A program made the translations under genes and the position numbers. The notes under the pieces are model-generated. The model did no database searches, had not been told where the DNA came from, and saw only the letters and a program-made list of their open reading frames with translations. From Leptospira kemamanensis (lineage in GTDB: Bacteria > Spirochaetota > Leptospiria > Leptospirales > Leptospiraceae), in contig NZ_RQGG01000009.1 in assembly GCF_004769665.1 (NCBI RefSeq), forward strand, positions 95,822-159,821: DNA of 64,000 bases, written 5' to 3'. Shown here in pieces: positions 38,768-48,600 of the stretch. Numbering within the stretch: the stretch's first letter is position 1; every line of letters starts with the position of its first letter.

Positions 38768-39496
38768 TCATTTAAGAACAGATTGGATTTGTTTTCGTTC
38801 TTGTTGGATTCGATGTATTGCATGTTTCACTTTCTTTTGGAAGTCCGCTCGATTTGAGAGCGCCAACACATCATTTTTAAAATTTACTAAACCAAGTGCG
38901 TTAGCAGTCATCGTCGCAATAAAAACTTGGTAACGTTCGTTCTTATTTTCTGTTAGAAACCACATGGATGCAGTACGAGATGATTTGGCAAAATCACCCA
39001 GGAACAATGCCATACCATTGAATTCAGCCATGGATGCAATTCGATTTACCTCATCAACTAACTCATCTACTTCTTTTTGTTTTTCCTTTTGGATCGACTT
39101 ATTTTTCCCTACTTCCTTTGAAACTAACAAAAGTGATTCGGATATTGCTAGTATACTTTCTAAATACACCAATGTTTGATGAATAAAGAATTTCTGTTTT
39201 TCAAATGTCGTTCTTTTGGGTTGCAATTGATTTAATCTCTCCAAACCAATTGCTGTGAGAGATACAAATTTTAGCCTTGAGTCGATAGCCTTAAAGTTGT
39301 CCTGCTTCAGTTTCATACGCAGGATACTGCTTGAATTTAGGTTCGTGTGCAAGTTCATCTCATACCCAGATGGCTTCCCAACTTCCTTTTGCTTAAAAAG
39401 ATTCTGAATGGTAACCCTTGTTTTTTGAATTTGTTTTACAATTAATGACTCACGAATCGAAACAAAAGTAAACATGGGGTGGTATTTTAATTTCAT
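38768..39496 (-). CDS. Flagellin-core-like protein lacking C-terminal flagellin end
   Basis: A 242-residue protein whose central part (~142-203) closely follows spirochaetal FlaB flagellins: EVDELVDEVNRIASMAEFNG, LGDFAKSSRTASMWF, NERYQVFIATMTANALGL. Residues 1-140 keep the helical length of the flagellin N-terminus but lose its conserved D0/D1 sequence, and the protein stops near residue 242 in a helix (HAIHRIQQERKQ) where FlaB would continue for ~75 more residues with its C-terminal D0. It therefore should not polymerise like a normal flagellin. Its ATG overlaps the stop of the upstream gene (TAATG), so the pair is coupled. Confidence 0.8.
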   Translation of the reverse strand: MKLKYHPMFTFVSIRESLIVKQIQKTRVTIQNLFKQKEVGKPSGYEMNLHTNLNSSSILRMKLKQDNFKAIDSRLKFVSLTAIGLERLNQLQPKRTTFEKQKFFIHQTLVYLESILAISESLLLVSKEVGKNKSIQKEKQKEVDELVDEVNRIASMAEFNGMALFLGDFAKSSRTASMWFLTENKNERYQVFIATMTANALGLVNFKNDVLALSNRADFQKKVKHAIHRIQQERKQIQSVLK

Positions 39497-40647
39497 TAAA
39501 GTTCTCGTGTTAAGTATTTTTTTCTTTCTTGTCTAAGGAAATGAATTCCCTCTTCTATTGACTTATATGTTTGAAATGCCAAATCCATTGTGGAAACAGA
39601 AAGGATTGACCCATCTTGATTTTCCAATCTTAAACTTCTCATCCATTTTTGATTCCCATTCGTTCGAAGATTTAAATTTTTCATCATGATCACAAGTGAG
39701 GAAACAACCATTTGTTGGGATTGGCGATCCAAAAAATGATATACTCCACTTTGCATATGATAAGCCCTCTCTTGAATCGTATTCATAGCCGATTCAAAGC
39801 CATAATAACGAAGAAAAATCGGCAATGGACTAACACTGGATTGAGTATCTTTTAGCTCTCGTTTCGTTTCAAACTTATATTGCAAATCACTCATATAGGA
39901 ATAACGGACCACATATTGATGCCATCTAGCACGAGCTCCCTCCAACTGAAATTGGGATCTCTGAGTATGATCCAAAAAACCATACAAATCCATTTGGAAA
40001 CGGTGATCCATAGATTTGGAAAACTCGGCTGGTTCCAAAGAAAATATAAATTCCATAGGGCTAAAATTGGCAAAAATTGATTCTTTCTGATCTCCACCTA
40101 ACCAAGGCAAAGATAGATCCAATTGAAAGGGAGTAGATAAATGATTCTCTTTCCCTTTATCAAGAAACAAAGAAAAATAATAGGTTTGATTCTCGGACCC
40201 GAATCGAATCATGGCATTTTTAATGGTTTCGGAATCAGAAAAAAATTCTTCTTTTGAATACCCATCCAAACCAATTCGTAAACTTAAGTTTTGCCAAATC
40301 CCAAGGATTAAAATCGTCAGTTCTGAAATGATCTCCATGCGTAAACATAGGAAATAAAGTTTTTGGTAAGAAGTAATTGGTTTCTGTTTTTTGAGAGGGA
40401 ATCTTAGTTCTAATTCTTGAGTGAATGTATCTAAAAACTCTTCTAGTTCGATGTTCACGTAGTATATTTTCGAAGAGATGTCTGAAAGGATATCGGATAC
40501 CCGATCCATTGGATACGTTGGTATCTCAAACTCCGAAGTAGAATTGGTCGATTCATCCTTTTTCGAATTGGCTTTTAACTCGTTACGAAACCCTGAAAGG
40601 AGTAGTGCAGTAAGTGAAATTCGACTGATAAATTCTTTTCTTTGCAT
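39496..40647 (-). CDS. Hypothetical exported protein coupled to flagellin-core protein
   Basis: A 383-residue protein with a short N-terminal signal-like stretch (RISLTALLLSGFRNELKA), then a helical part (~45-130), a beta-rich middle and a C-terminal helical part ending in 'GIHFLRQERKKYLTREL'. No domain recognised. Its stop overlaps the ATG of the flagellin-core gene by one base, so the two are probably made in equal amounts and may act together, for example in flagellar filament or sheath assembly; that is inference only. Confidence 0.68.
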   Translation of the reverse strand: MQRKEFISRISLTALLLSGFRNELKANSKKDESTNSTSEFEIPTYPMDRVSDILSDISSKIYYVNIELEEFLDTFTQELELRFPLKKQKPITSYQKLYFLCLRMEIISELTILILGIWQNLSLRIGLDGYSKEEFFSDSETIKNAMIRFGSENQTYYFSLFLDKGKENHLSTPFQLDLSLPWLGGDQKESIFANFSPMEFIFSLEPAEFSKSMDHRFQMDLYGFLDHTQRSQFQLEGARARWHQYVVRYSYMSDLQYKFETKRELKDTQSSVSPLPIFLRYYGFESAMNTIQERAYHMQSGVYHFLDRQSQQMVVSSLVIMMKNLNLRTNGNQKWMRSLRLENQDGSILSVSTMDLAFQTYKSIEEGIHFLRQERKKYLTREL

Positions 40648-40837
40648 TTTGTATCCAAAAACTAAATATACTTTTTAATAAAATATCCTAGTTTGCGCTC
40701 CTTATCTATCAATATGCAAAAACAAAACACAATCGTTTTTTAAAATCCCTAAATAGATTCAGAGAATTCCGGTCAAACCTGAAAATACATCTAAACTTAT
40801 ACTTGTAGTCGGTATTTGCATCTGGTATCCTATTCCC

Positions 40838-41248
40838 ATGAATGTCGCAGATTCTGAAATCAAATCCTTGTTAGAAGCTTACAAAACAATCGCTGTTTAT
40901 GGTTTGAGTCATGACCCATCAAAACCTAGCCATTATGTTCCCGTTTTTATCAGAGAAAAAGGTTGGAATGTTCTAGGAACTTACCCCAAAGAACACAGTG
41001 TAGGTGGCTTTTCGATCTATAGAAGTTTAAAAGAAATTCCAAAAGAGAATCGAAAGTTTATCGATGTCTTTCGTAGTTCTGACAAAATTCCAGAAATAGT
41101 GGATGAGATCTTAGAATTGGGTGGAACGGAAGTGTTATGGCTGCAACTCGGGATCTCTCATCCAGAAGCAGAAAAAAAAGCAGAGAACGCTGGCATCAAA
41201 GTGGTTTCTGACCGTTGCCTCATCATTGAATACAATCGTTTCTTTTAA
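40838..41248 (+). CDS. CoA-binding domain protein (YccU-like)
   Basis: A 136-residue CoA-binding Rossmann-fold protein of the YccU type: AVYGLSHDPSKPSHYVP near the N-terminus, WNVLGTYPKE, FIDVFRSSDKIPEIVDE and EVLWLQLGISHPEAEKKAENAGIKVVSDRC. These proteins resemble the N-terminal domain of succinyl-CoA synthetase alpha and bind CoA; catalytic role unknown. Monocistronic by position. Confidence 0.93.
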   Translation: MNVADSEIKSLLEAYKTIAVYGLSHDPSKPSHYVPVFIREKGWNVLGTYPKEHSVGGFSIYRSLKEIPKENRKFIDVFRSSDKIPEIVDEILELGGTEVLWLQLGISHPEAEKKAENAGIKVVSDRCLIIEYNRFF

Positions 41249-41386
41249 GTTGCCAATTCTCCCTTTTTAGCGGGAATACATCAGCATTTCCACGGGTTAA
41301 GGTGGCCAAATGGGAAACAAATCAACCTGATGCCCCGACTTCTCCCTTTCCCAATGGATTAGAAGGCAATCCAGCTTAATTGATAT

Positions 41387-41401
41387 TGAGTCTTTGTCTC
41401 A
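41387..41401. promoter_or_regulatory. Fur-like operator upstream of TonB receptor
   Basis: TGAGTCTTTGTCTCA, a 7-1-7 type inverted repeat, 42-56 bp before the receptor start. The flanks match a second copy before the PepSY gene (45550-45564): both read ATTGAG-N5-GTCTCATT. Fur-family boxes have this geometry; identity of the regulator is inferred. Confidence 0.6.
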
Positions 41402-41442
41402 TTTATTCTTGCAAAAACTAACCTCTTCAAAACAATGACCAC

Positions 41443-43818
41443 ATGCATCCCAATCTTGAGATTCATTCTCATATTCTTGCAATCCGATGCCCTCTTTTAC
41501 GAACACTGTTTCGCCATTTCCATTCGAAGAAAAATCTCCTTTGGCTCCTCTTCTGTTTTTGTTTTGCGGTCAATCCTTCGCTTTGGTCACAAACACGCGA
41601 AAACGTTCCGAAAGAAAGTTCGCCTGAAAACACAACCGAACCCGTAAAACCAAAACAAGAAAATGGGATTCGCGTCACAGGGAAAAAAGACCAAAGAGAC
41701 CGGGAAATCCTAAGGACTCCGAATAGCATCAGTCGTCTGAACGAACAAGAAATCCAAGACGCTGGAATCAATCGAACCAATGATATCGACAAACAAGTTC
41801 CTAATTTTTCGATCATTGATTCAGGTTCTCGAAACTTCACATACTTTAATATTCGCGGGATGCGTAGTATTGCATTTAGCGAACCAGCAGTAGGTTTGAT
41901 TTTAGATGGGATTCCTTTAAATGATAATGTAGCACTGAATACGGAACTTTATGGCCTTGAGAATATAGAAGTATATCGAGGAAGCCAGGCCACCTTGTTT
42001 GGAAAAAATTTTCAAGGTGGTGTAGTCGAAATTAAAACAAAAAAGCCCACTAACGTAGCAGAAGGAAAAATCACTTTAGATTTTGGTAATTATAAAAAAC
42101 AAGAAACATCAGTTTATTATAATGCACCTATCATTTACGATAAACTTTATTTCGGTATCGCTGGTAAAACAACGGAACGAGAAGGTTATCTGTCAAATGT
42201 AACTGGTTTTTATTATCCGAACAATCGACCTTATGAAGTACCAGTTGAAATCTATAAAACTCATCCTGATGGGAGAAAAGGGAGAGCGGGAAGATTTCGA
42301 TTGTATTACACTCCCAACGAAATATTTGAAGCCGATCTACAAGTCAGTGCTGAAAGTTTTGATGATGGTTCCCTTAACTTAGTCAATTATTTAGGAGCAA
42401 AATCAGAAAGAGAAAAAGCATTATTGCAAGGATGTGTAGTAGCGCCATCTAACTGTTCCAAACTATACGGAACATATGTGAATCGAGTCAATGGAGATCG
42501 CAAAGTATATTGGGATTATGAAGGAAAAAGTAATGTCACAGGAAACACATATTCCCTAGCAACTACAACTAAATTACCTTATACAAATTTAAAAACTGCG
42601 TCTGCAATCAGAAAGATGGATATTGATCCTATTACAGCAGATGCAGACTTCACTAAAATTGATCAAAACCGCTCCATTTACATTGAAAAAGCAACTACCT
42701 ATTTAAATGATATTTATTTCGAATCAAAAGATAAACACAATCCACTTCAATTTAAAGTTGGAATTTATTCTTCTAACAAAGTTACGAATATTGACCAGGC
42801 AAGAGAACATAGAGTTCAATTATATGTCATCAATGATTTCCCAGGTTTAAGTGCCCCTACACAAGAAAAAAATTTATCAAGGCTACATGATAGAAATATA
42901 AGTTTTTATACACATAATAGTTATACTTTTTTCGAAAAATTTACCATTACTCTCGGTGCTCGACTCGAACGACAAGAAAGCCGTTTGTCTCATACGGAAC
43001 AAGCAGTTGGAGTTTCACCACTTAACCCTCTAGGCGGAACATTAGTATTATCTGATCCATACACAATTAACAATCGTTACAATTACAACGTATCTAGGAT
43101 GATTTTCGATTATAAACCCATTGAAAATTTAATGTTCTTTATCGGTGTTAGTCGTGGATATAAAAATGCAGGATACAGCACTGTTGTCAATATACCCGAA
43201 AGAGCAAGTTTCAAACCAGAAATAAATGATACGATAGAAGCTGGAGTCAAATCAGAATTTTTCCATGGTAAGTTTGGTCTCAAATACACACAATTTTATA
43301 CTGAAACAAAAGATTTCCATGTGATCCGAGCCATAAACTTATCACAGTATGTAAATCTAAATGCGGAAATGGTTACAATTCGAGGTTACGAACTCGAAAC
43401 ATTTTTAAAACCACAAAAGGATACAAAACTAGGTTTGTCGGCTGGATATACCGAAGGTATCTTCAATAAATTCCAAGACACAGTTCTTAACCGTAATTTT
43501 GACGGTAAATGGGTTCATTTCATTCCCAAATACGACATCGTTAGTTACCTCCAATACCGAAATGATTTAGGTATATTTTTTCGAGGAGAGTTCCAAGCAG
43601 TAGGTCAGATGTATTTTGCTGCAGATAACACTGTATATAGCGATCCATACTATGTATTGAATACAAGAGTTGGATATGAAACTGATAAGGTTTCCGCTTA
43701 TTTATACATGAATAATATTAACAACAGATATTACTTCACTTCTTATATCGATGGTACCTTTCAAGCAGTACCAGGCGCACCTCAAACATATGGATTCATG
43801 TTAACGTATAAAATTTAA
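41443..43818 (+). CDS. TonB-dependent outer-membrane receptor
   Basis: A 791-residue TonB-dependent receptor. After a signal peptide (~LLWLLFCFCFAVNPSLWS) come a plug domain (NGIRVTGKKDQRD..., FNIRGMRSIAF, GLILDGIPLND, IEVYRGSQATLFGKNFQGGVVEI) and a 22-strand-type barrel ending in aromatic 'YGFMLTYKI'. It resembles iron-siderophore or catecholate receptors. The start is uncertain: ATG 41443 puts ~28 residues in front of the signal core. A Cys-rich lipoprotein follows 15 bp later, and a PepSY membrane protein is convergent. A Fur-like box precedes it, fitting iron control. Confidence 0.92.
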   Translation: MHPNLEIHSHILAIRCPLLRTLFRHFHSKKNLLWLLFCFCFAVNPSLWSQTRENVPKESSPENTTEPVKPKQENGIRVTGKKDQRDREILRTPNSISRLNEQEIQDAGINRTNDIDKQVPNFSIIDSGSRNFTYFNIRGMRSIAFSEPAVGLILDGIPLNDNVALNTELYGLENIEVYRGSQATLFGKNFQGGVVEIKTKKPTNVAEGKITLDFGNYKKQETSVYYNAPIIYDKLYFGIAGKTTEREGYLSNVTGFYYPNNRPYEVPVEIYKTHPDGRKGRAGRFRLYYTPNEIFEADLQVSAESFDDGSLNLVNYLGAKSEREKALLQGCVVAPSNCSKLYGTYVNRVNGDRKVYWDYEGKSNVTGNTYSLATTTKLPYTNLKTASAIRKMDIDPITADADFTKIDQNRSIYIEKATTYLNDIYFESKDKHNPLQFKVGIYSSNKVTNIDQAREHRVQLYVINDFPGLSAPTQEKNLSRLHDRNISFYTHNSYTFFEKFTITLGARLERQESRLSHTEQAVGVSPLNPLGGTLVLSDPYTINNRYNYNVSRMIFDYKPIENLMFFIGVSRGYKNAGYSTVVNIPERASFKPEINDTIEAGVKSEFFHGKFGLKYTQFYTETKDFHVIRAINLSQYVNLNAEMVTIRGYELETFLKPQKDTKLGLSAGYTEGIFNKFQDTVLNRNFDGKWVHFIPKYDIVSYLQYRNDLGIFFRGEFQAVGQMYFAADNTVYSDPYYVLNTRVGYETDKVSAYLYMNNINNRYYFTSYIDGTFQAVPGAPQTYGFMLTYKI

Positions 43819-43833
43819 TTTCTGGAGAACAAT

Positions 43834-44397
43834 ATGAAAAACAAAACCAAATCTTTAATCACGATCCTTTTCATTGGAATCAATTTTTTCCAATGTGACC
43901 TTTTTGAACCTAAAGACAAAATTACTAGTAATGAATTAGTAGAAATTGTTACTTTACAACAATTGAATGCAAATAGTATGAGCGAAGGCCAAAGATTAGG
44001 TCTTACAATCGCTTATAGCCATAGATTCAGTGTAAAAAATGGTCCTCAACTTTTTTGTCGCGAATATTCAACTGCTTATTTGGAGAAAAAAGCGGAGTGG
44101 GAATTAAACATAGAACAAACTTATGCGACAATCGGAAATGCAATTGGGATCGATATTGTCGTAGAGAGAATTGAAGGACCATGTGCCATCAGTAACAAAA
44201 TCAGCGCATGTCACTACGACGGTGTTGATGGGATTAACGATTTAATTCCTTACGCTTATTCGACAGAAGGTGAACATCAGTATTTAATTCCAGCTTATAT
44301 CTACTATGGTATTACAAATCTCAAAAATGCGAAAGAAGCATGTGAAGGATATAATGGAACATATGTTTGTTACGATCCAAACAAATGTTGGCAATAA
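43834..44397 (+). CDS. Hypothetical Cys-rich lipoprotein, TonB-receptor partner
   Basis: A 187-residue predicted lipoprotein (lipobox-like NFFQC, Cys21) with six further Cys in the mature part (FCREY, GPCAI, SACHY, EACEG, YVCYDPNKCW). GGAGAA precedes the ATG. Its position 15 bp after the TonB receptor suggests a surface or periplasmic partner for ligand capture, as with other receptor-lipoprotein pairs; no known family is recognised. Confidence 0.75.
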   Translation: MKNKTKSLITILFIGINFFQCDLFEPKDKITSNELVEIVTLQQLNANSMSEGQRLGLTIAYSHRFSVKNGPQLFCREYSTAYLEKKAEWELNIEQTYATIGNAIGIDIVVERIEGPCAISNKISACHYDGVDGINDLIPYAYSTEGEHQYLIPAYIYYGITNLKNAKEACEGYNGTYVCYDPNKCWQ

Positions 44398-44406
44398 ACA
44401 ATAAAT

Positions 44407-45513
44407 TTAACCCAAAGAACTAAGTGAAAACGATTTAGTTCTTTGGGTTTGGTATTTTAATTTATTTTTCCTCTTCCGATAAAAAAGTATAATCCCACTG
44501 ATTGATAGAATCGCAGGTGTGAGCCCAAAGATAACCCAAAGAATTTTACTAAAATGATTGGCAAAGGTCCCAAAATGCAAAGGCCTAAACGAATCCAAAA
44601 ATCGAACGAGTAGTGTTTCACTCGACATATCTACACGATGTGTTTGTTTTTTTGAATTTGTATCAAACAATAAGTAAGAACCATAACGACTTTCCCAAGG
44701 AGATGATTGGATTCGATTTCCATAAAACCCAATTGGATCCCCAACTTGATGATGTGGAAAGGAAATATACCCTAGTTGAAATCCATCGATTTCTTCTTTA
44801 CTACGAATGATGAATTCATCCAGGGATTTTGATTCAGACCAAAGGCCATGGACAACCGTTTCTTCAGGATGGGTTTGAATCAATGTGTCTCGTATACTCC
44901 ACCATCCTCCTGTCATCGCTAAAATCAGATGGAACCAAACTGCATTGATTCCGACAAACTTATGTAAGTCTGAAACAAGGATTTGGAATGATTCACGGAA
45001 TCGGAATCGAAATAAACTCATCCAGAATCTTTTATACAATTTGATACCAGTGATCACTAATAGTAAATATATGACAGCAAAACATCCTACTATGAAATAA
45101 CCAACACCACCTAAAAACAAACTGTAATGCAAAACCAAAAGAAATCCATAAAAGCTATCACTTCGATCTTCTTTTAAAGAACCGATCACCTTACCTTCGT
45201 AAGGATCTAACAAATAGACATTTTCTTTACTTGGAAGATTTATATCATGGTACCAAATTTGGTCAGGTTGTTCTTTGTGATCAGAAACCAACCATCCAGC
45301 GACACTTCCCTTCGGAACTTCTTTTACCAAATGTTGATACAATTCATCAAAGGTTTTTCTTTTTAGTTTCGGTACGACTTGGATGGGAGAAATATAGGAT
45401 TGGATTTCTTTTCCATACACAAGTAGGGAACCAGATACTCCGATTACGAATAAAAAACTAGATCCGAAAATTCCTAAGATCAGATGGATTTGGTACCAAT
45501 GTTTTGCTTTCAA
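44407..45513 (-). CDS. PepSY-associated TM protein (PiuB-like)
   Basis: A 368-residue PepSY-TM protein: N-terminal helix with HLILGIFGSSFLFVIGVSGSLLVY, periplasmic PepSY segments, a central 'FHLILAMTGGWWSIRD' helix and a C-terminal helix ending in basic residues. Related proteins (PiuB, FpvG/FoxB-type) reduce or process iron-siderophores in the inner membrane. The start is TTG 45513. It converges on the TonB receptor-lipoprotein pair and shares a Fur-like operator with it, supporting a joint iron-uptake role. Confidence 0.9.
   Translation of the reverse strand: MKAKHWYQIHLILGIFGSSFLFVIGVSGSLLVYGKEIQSYISPIQVVPKLKRKTFDELYQHLVKEVPKGSVAGWLVSDHKEQPDQIWYHDINLPSKENVYLLDPYEGKVIGSLKEDRSDSFYGFLLVLHYSLFLGGVGYFIVGCFAVIYLLLVITGIKLYKRFWMSLFRFRFRESFQILVSDLHKFVGINAVWFHLILAMTGGWWSIRDTLIQTHPEETVVHGLWSESKSLDEFIIRSKEEIDGFQLGYISFPHHQVGDPIGFYGNRIQSSPWESRYGSYLLFDTNSKKQTHRVDMSSETLLVRFLDSFRPLHFGTFANHFSKILWVIFGLTPAILSISGIILFYRKRKNKLKYQTQRTKSFSLSSLG
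44409..44449. terminator. Bidirectional hairpin between lipoprotein and PepSY genes
   Basis: Perfect 15-bp arms AACCCAAAGAACTAA (44409-44423) and TTAGTTCTTTGGGTT (44435-44449) with an 11-nt loop. It follows the lipoprotein stop by 11 bp and overlaps the end of the convergent PepSY gene. Flanks are T/A-rich on both sides, so it may end both transcripts. Confidence 0.65.
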
Positions 45514-45549
45514 ATGAAGATTCCCGAAGAAAGGATTTCTCCATATTAT

Positions 45550-45564
45550 TGAGAATAGGTCTCA
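45550..45564. promoter_or_regulatory. Fur-like operator upstream of PepSY gene
   Basis: TGAGAATAGGTCTCA, 37-51 bp before the PepSY start, with flanks ATTGAG...GTCTCATT identical to the copy before the TonB receptor (41387-41401). Confidence 0.62.
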
Positions 45565-45621
45565 TTATCAAGTATCTATTTTTCAGACTCTTCTCAGCAA
45601 GGCCGCTCACCCCCATCGAAG

Positions 45622-48600
45622 TCAGTTCAAACTGCTTGTTGGTGACAATGTCCTAAGGATTTGACTCACTTCTGGTCGGCAACTTCCGCATCCGGTTCCG
45701 GCACCTGTTTTTGTCATGATCTCACTCAAATCTTTTGCTCCTTCCCGGATCACATCTTCGATATTGCCTCGCCCCACCCCATTACAAGAACATACAAGAA
45801 CACCTTTAGGTGGTTTGGCGGTAGAGATACTCGATAAAAGTTGTTGTCGTTTCTCACCTAATTCTAATCCAGAAGCGATCAAATTTTTGTATTCTACAAA
45901 TTCAGATTTATCACCAACGAGAATTGCGCCTACAAGTCTGTCACCTTTCACAATACATTTTTTGTATTTCCGTTTCTTTCGATCCATAAATACAATTTCT
46001 TCGTATTCATCTGTTAGGTTTTCAAATTGAACTCCTGGTAAACGAAGTGACACAAGCTCTAAACCAGGGATTTTCAGAAGATTGGAATGTAAGGAACCTG
46101 AATACGTATGAAATCGATACCCATAGATATGACTTGCTGCGATTTTTGCTTGTTCTTCAGCCGCGAGAACAGTTCCGTATACACCTGAGGCATGTTCTGC
46201 GACCTCGCCAATCGCATAAATATCAGGATCAGATGTTTGTAAAAATTCATTTACCTTGATCCCTTCTCCAATTTCAATTCCCATTTCTTTTGCTAAGGAC
46301 AAATTGGGACTTGTTCCCATCGCATAAACAATTCCATCTGGGTATAGTTTTTTTCCATCCTTCAATTCCACATAACTAACTCGATCATATCCATGTACTT
46401 TTGCGATTTCTGAATTGAATAAAACTTCGATTCCACGGCTTTCAATTTCTTCTCGTAAGATATCACAAGCCACAAGATCGAGTTGTTTGGACATCAGCCG
46501 ATCCGTTCGCACTAAAACAGTCACTTTCACTTGGAGAGATTTTAATGCAGACGCAAGTTCCAATCCAAGCAGTCCACCTCCAACAATCAAAACATGGGAA
46601 TCTGGAACAAAAAATCCTTTGATTTTATCGGCATCGGTTTTTGCTCTTAAACTAAAAACTCCCACCATATTCGGAGAAATTGTCTTTGGAATTTGTGCCG
46701 AACTACCTGTGGCAATGATGAGTTTATTGTATGAGTAAGAATTTCCCAAGGAATCCTTAACAAGTTTTGCTTCTGGCAAAATTGTAGTCACAGAAGTGGA
46801 AGTATGAAGTTCAATGTCCCATGACTGTACTTCTTCTGGACTAACACTCGCTAGTTCCATAAACAATTTTTCACCACTGATAAAATCAGGAAGTAAAATA
46901 CGATTGTATAACGGATTTTCTTCCTTACATAAGACGGTGATTTCATCTTCAGGACAAAGATCTTTGTAGTGTTTAATGAAAGCGGATGTACTGTTCCCAC
47001 CACCAATGATTAGAATTTTTTCTTTTTCTTTTTGATATTTTCGAATTTGCACTGCAGAGATTTTGAAGCCAGGTTGTTTTGAAAACGGATCAAATTCTTT
47101 ATTGGTTAAATTATTTGCACGGGATTCATCGTTTTGCTTTTTTTTGCCCCAATGCATTGGTAAAAACACAGTTCCTTCTTTGATTGTATCTGTGATTTTC
47201 GCTCTCACTCGAACAAGACCTCGTTCATTGAAAACTTCTACAAGTTCTTGATCTTCAATACCAATGGACTTTGCATTGGTTGGATGAATTTCTAAATAGG
47301 GTTCACTTTTATGTTCCATGAGTTTACGGACTTTCCCCGTTCTTGTCATGGTATGCCATTGGTCTCTAATTCGACCCGTAGTGAGTATCAATGGAAATTG
47401 TTCTGAAGTTTTTTCCGATGTGTCATCTGGTTTCACATCAAATATTTTTGCCTTTCCATTAGGTCGATAGAACTTGTGATCTGTAAATAACCTCGGGGTT
47501 CCATCCAAACTATTTTCAGGAAAAGGCCATTGCACGGAACGTTTCTTCTGTAATATCGAATAGTTCAATCCACTAATATCAATTTTTGTACCTTTTGTTA
47601 ATGCGGCATGTTCCAAAAATACATCTTCTTCAGAGTTGTAAGCGAAGGATGCACCATATCCCATTTTTTCAGCAAATTTTTGAATGATCCATGTGTCAGG
47701 AGTGGCTTCTCCAGGAGGATCGATGACCTTTGAAAGATAAGTCACTCTTCTATCAGAGTTAGTCATCGTTCCTTGTTTTTCTGCCCATCCTGCTGCTGGT
47801 AATACGAAGTCGGCATAAGGGATAGCAGCCGAACTCATCGAAATATCTTGTACAACGACAAGCTCTGCTTCACGTAACCCTTGTTCTACTGTTCTTGCAT
47901 CGGGTAAACTTGTTGTAGGATTTGTACAAACAATCCAAACTGCTTTCATTTTTCCCGTTTTCAGATTTTCAAACATCTCAACGGCCGTATAACCAGGTTT
48001 ACTTTGAATTTTTCCTTCTGAAATTCCCCAAAACATTTCCACTTCGTTTCGATGTTCTGGATTACTCAAGTCACGATGTGCTGGTAATAAATTACAAAGG
48101 CCACCAACTTCTCTCCCTCCCATGGCATTGGGTTGACCCGTAAGAGAAAAAGGACCTGATCCTGGTTTGCCAATTTTCCCTGTGATGAGCGATAAATTGA
48201 GTAATGCTAAATTTTTATTTACACCTATCACACTTTGGTTTAAACCCATGGCCCATAAGGACAAAAATCCTTTTGCTTCATGTATGTAGCGAGCAGCAAG
48301 TGTTATGTCTTCGATAGGAATCCCACAAGTTTTTGCTGCTTCCTCTAAATCAAAGTTTTCTAGAAATGTTTTTAATTCACTAAACCCATCTGTATGTGAC
48401 TCAATAAAAGAATGATCTATCCAATTTTGATCGATCAAAATTTTGGCGATGGCATGGAAAAGATAAATATCTGTTCCCGGATGAATTTGAAGATGAAGAT
48501 CTGCGTCTTCACATGTGTCTGTTCTTCTCGGATCTACAACTATGAGTTTTGTATTGGGAAAATTTTTCTTTTGTGCTTCAATCCTACGAAATAGAATAGG

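Noticed and set aside
38768..39496. Normal FlaB flagellin
   Set aside because: Conserved N- and C-terminal flagellin ends are absent, although the centre is clearly flagellin-like.
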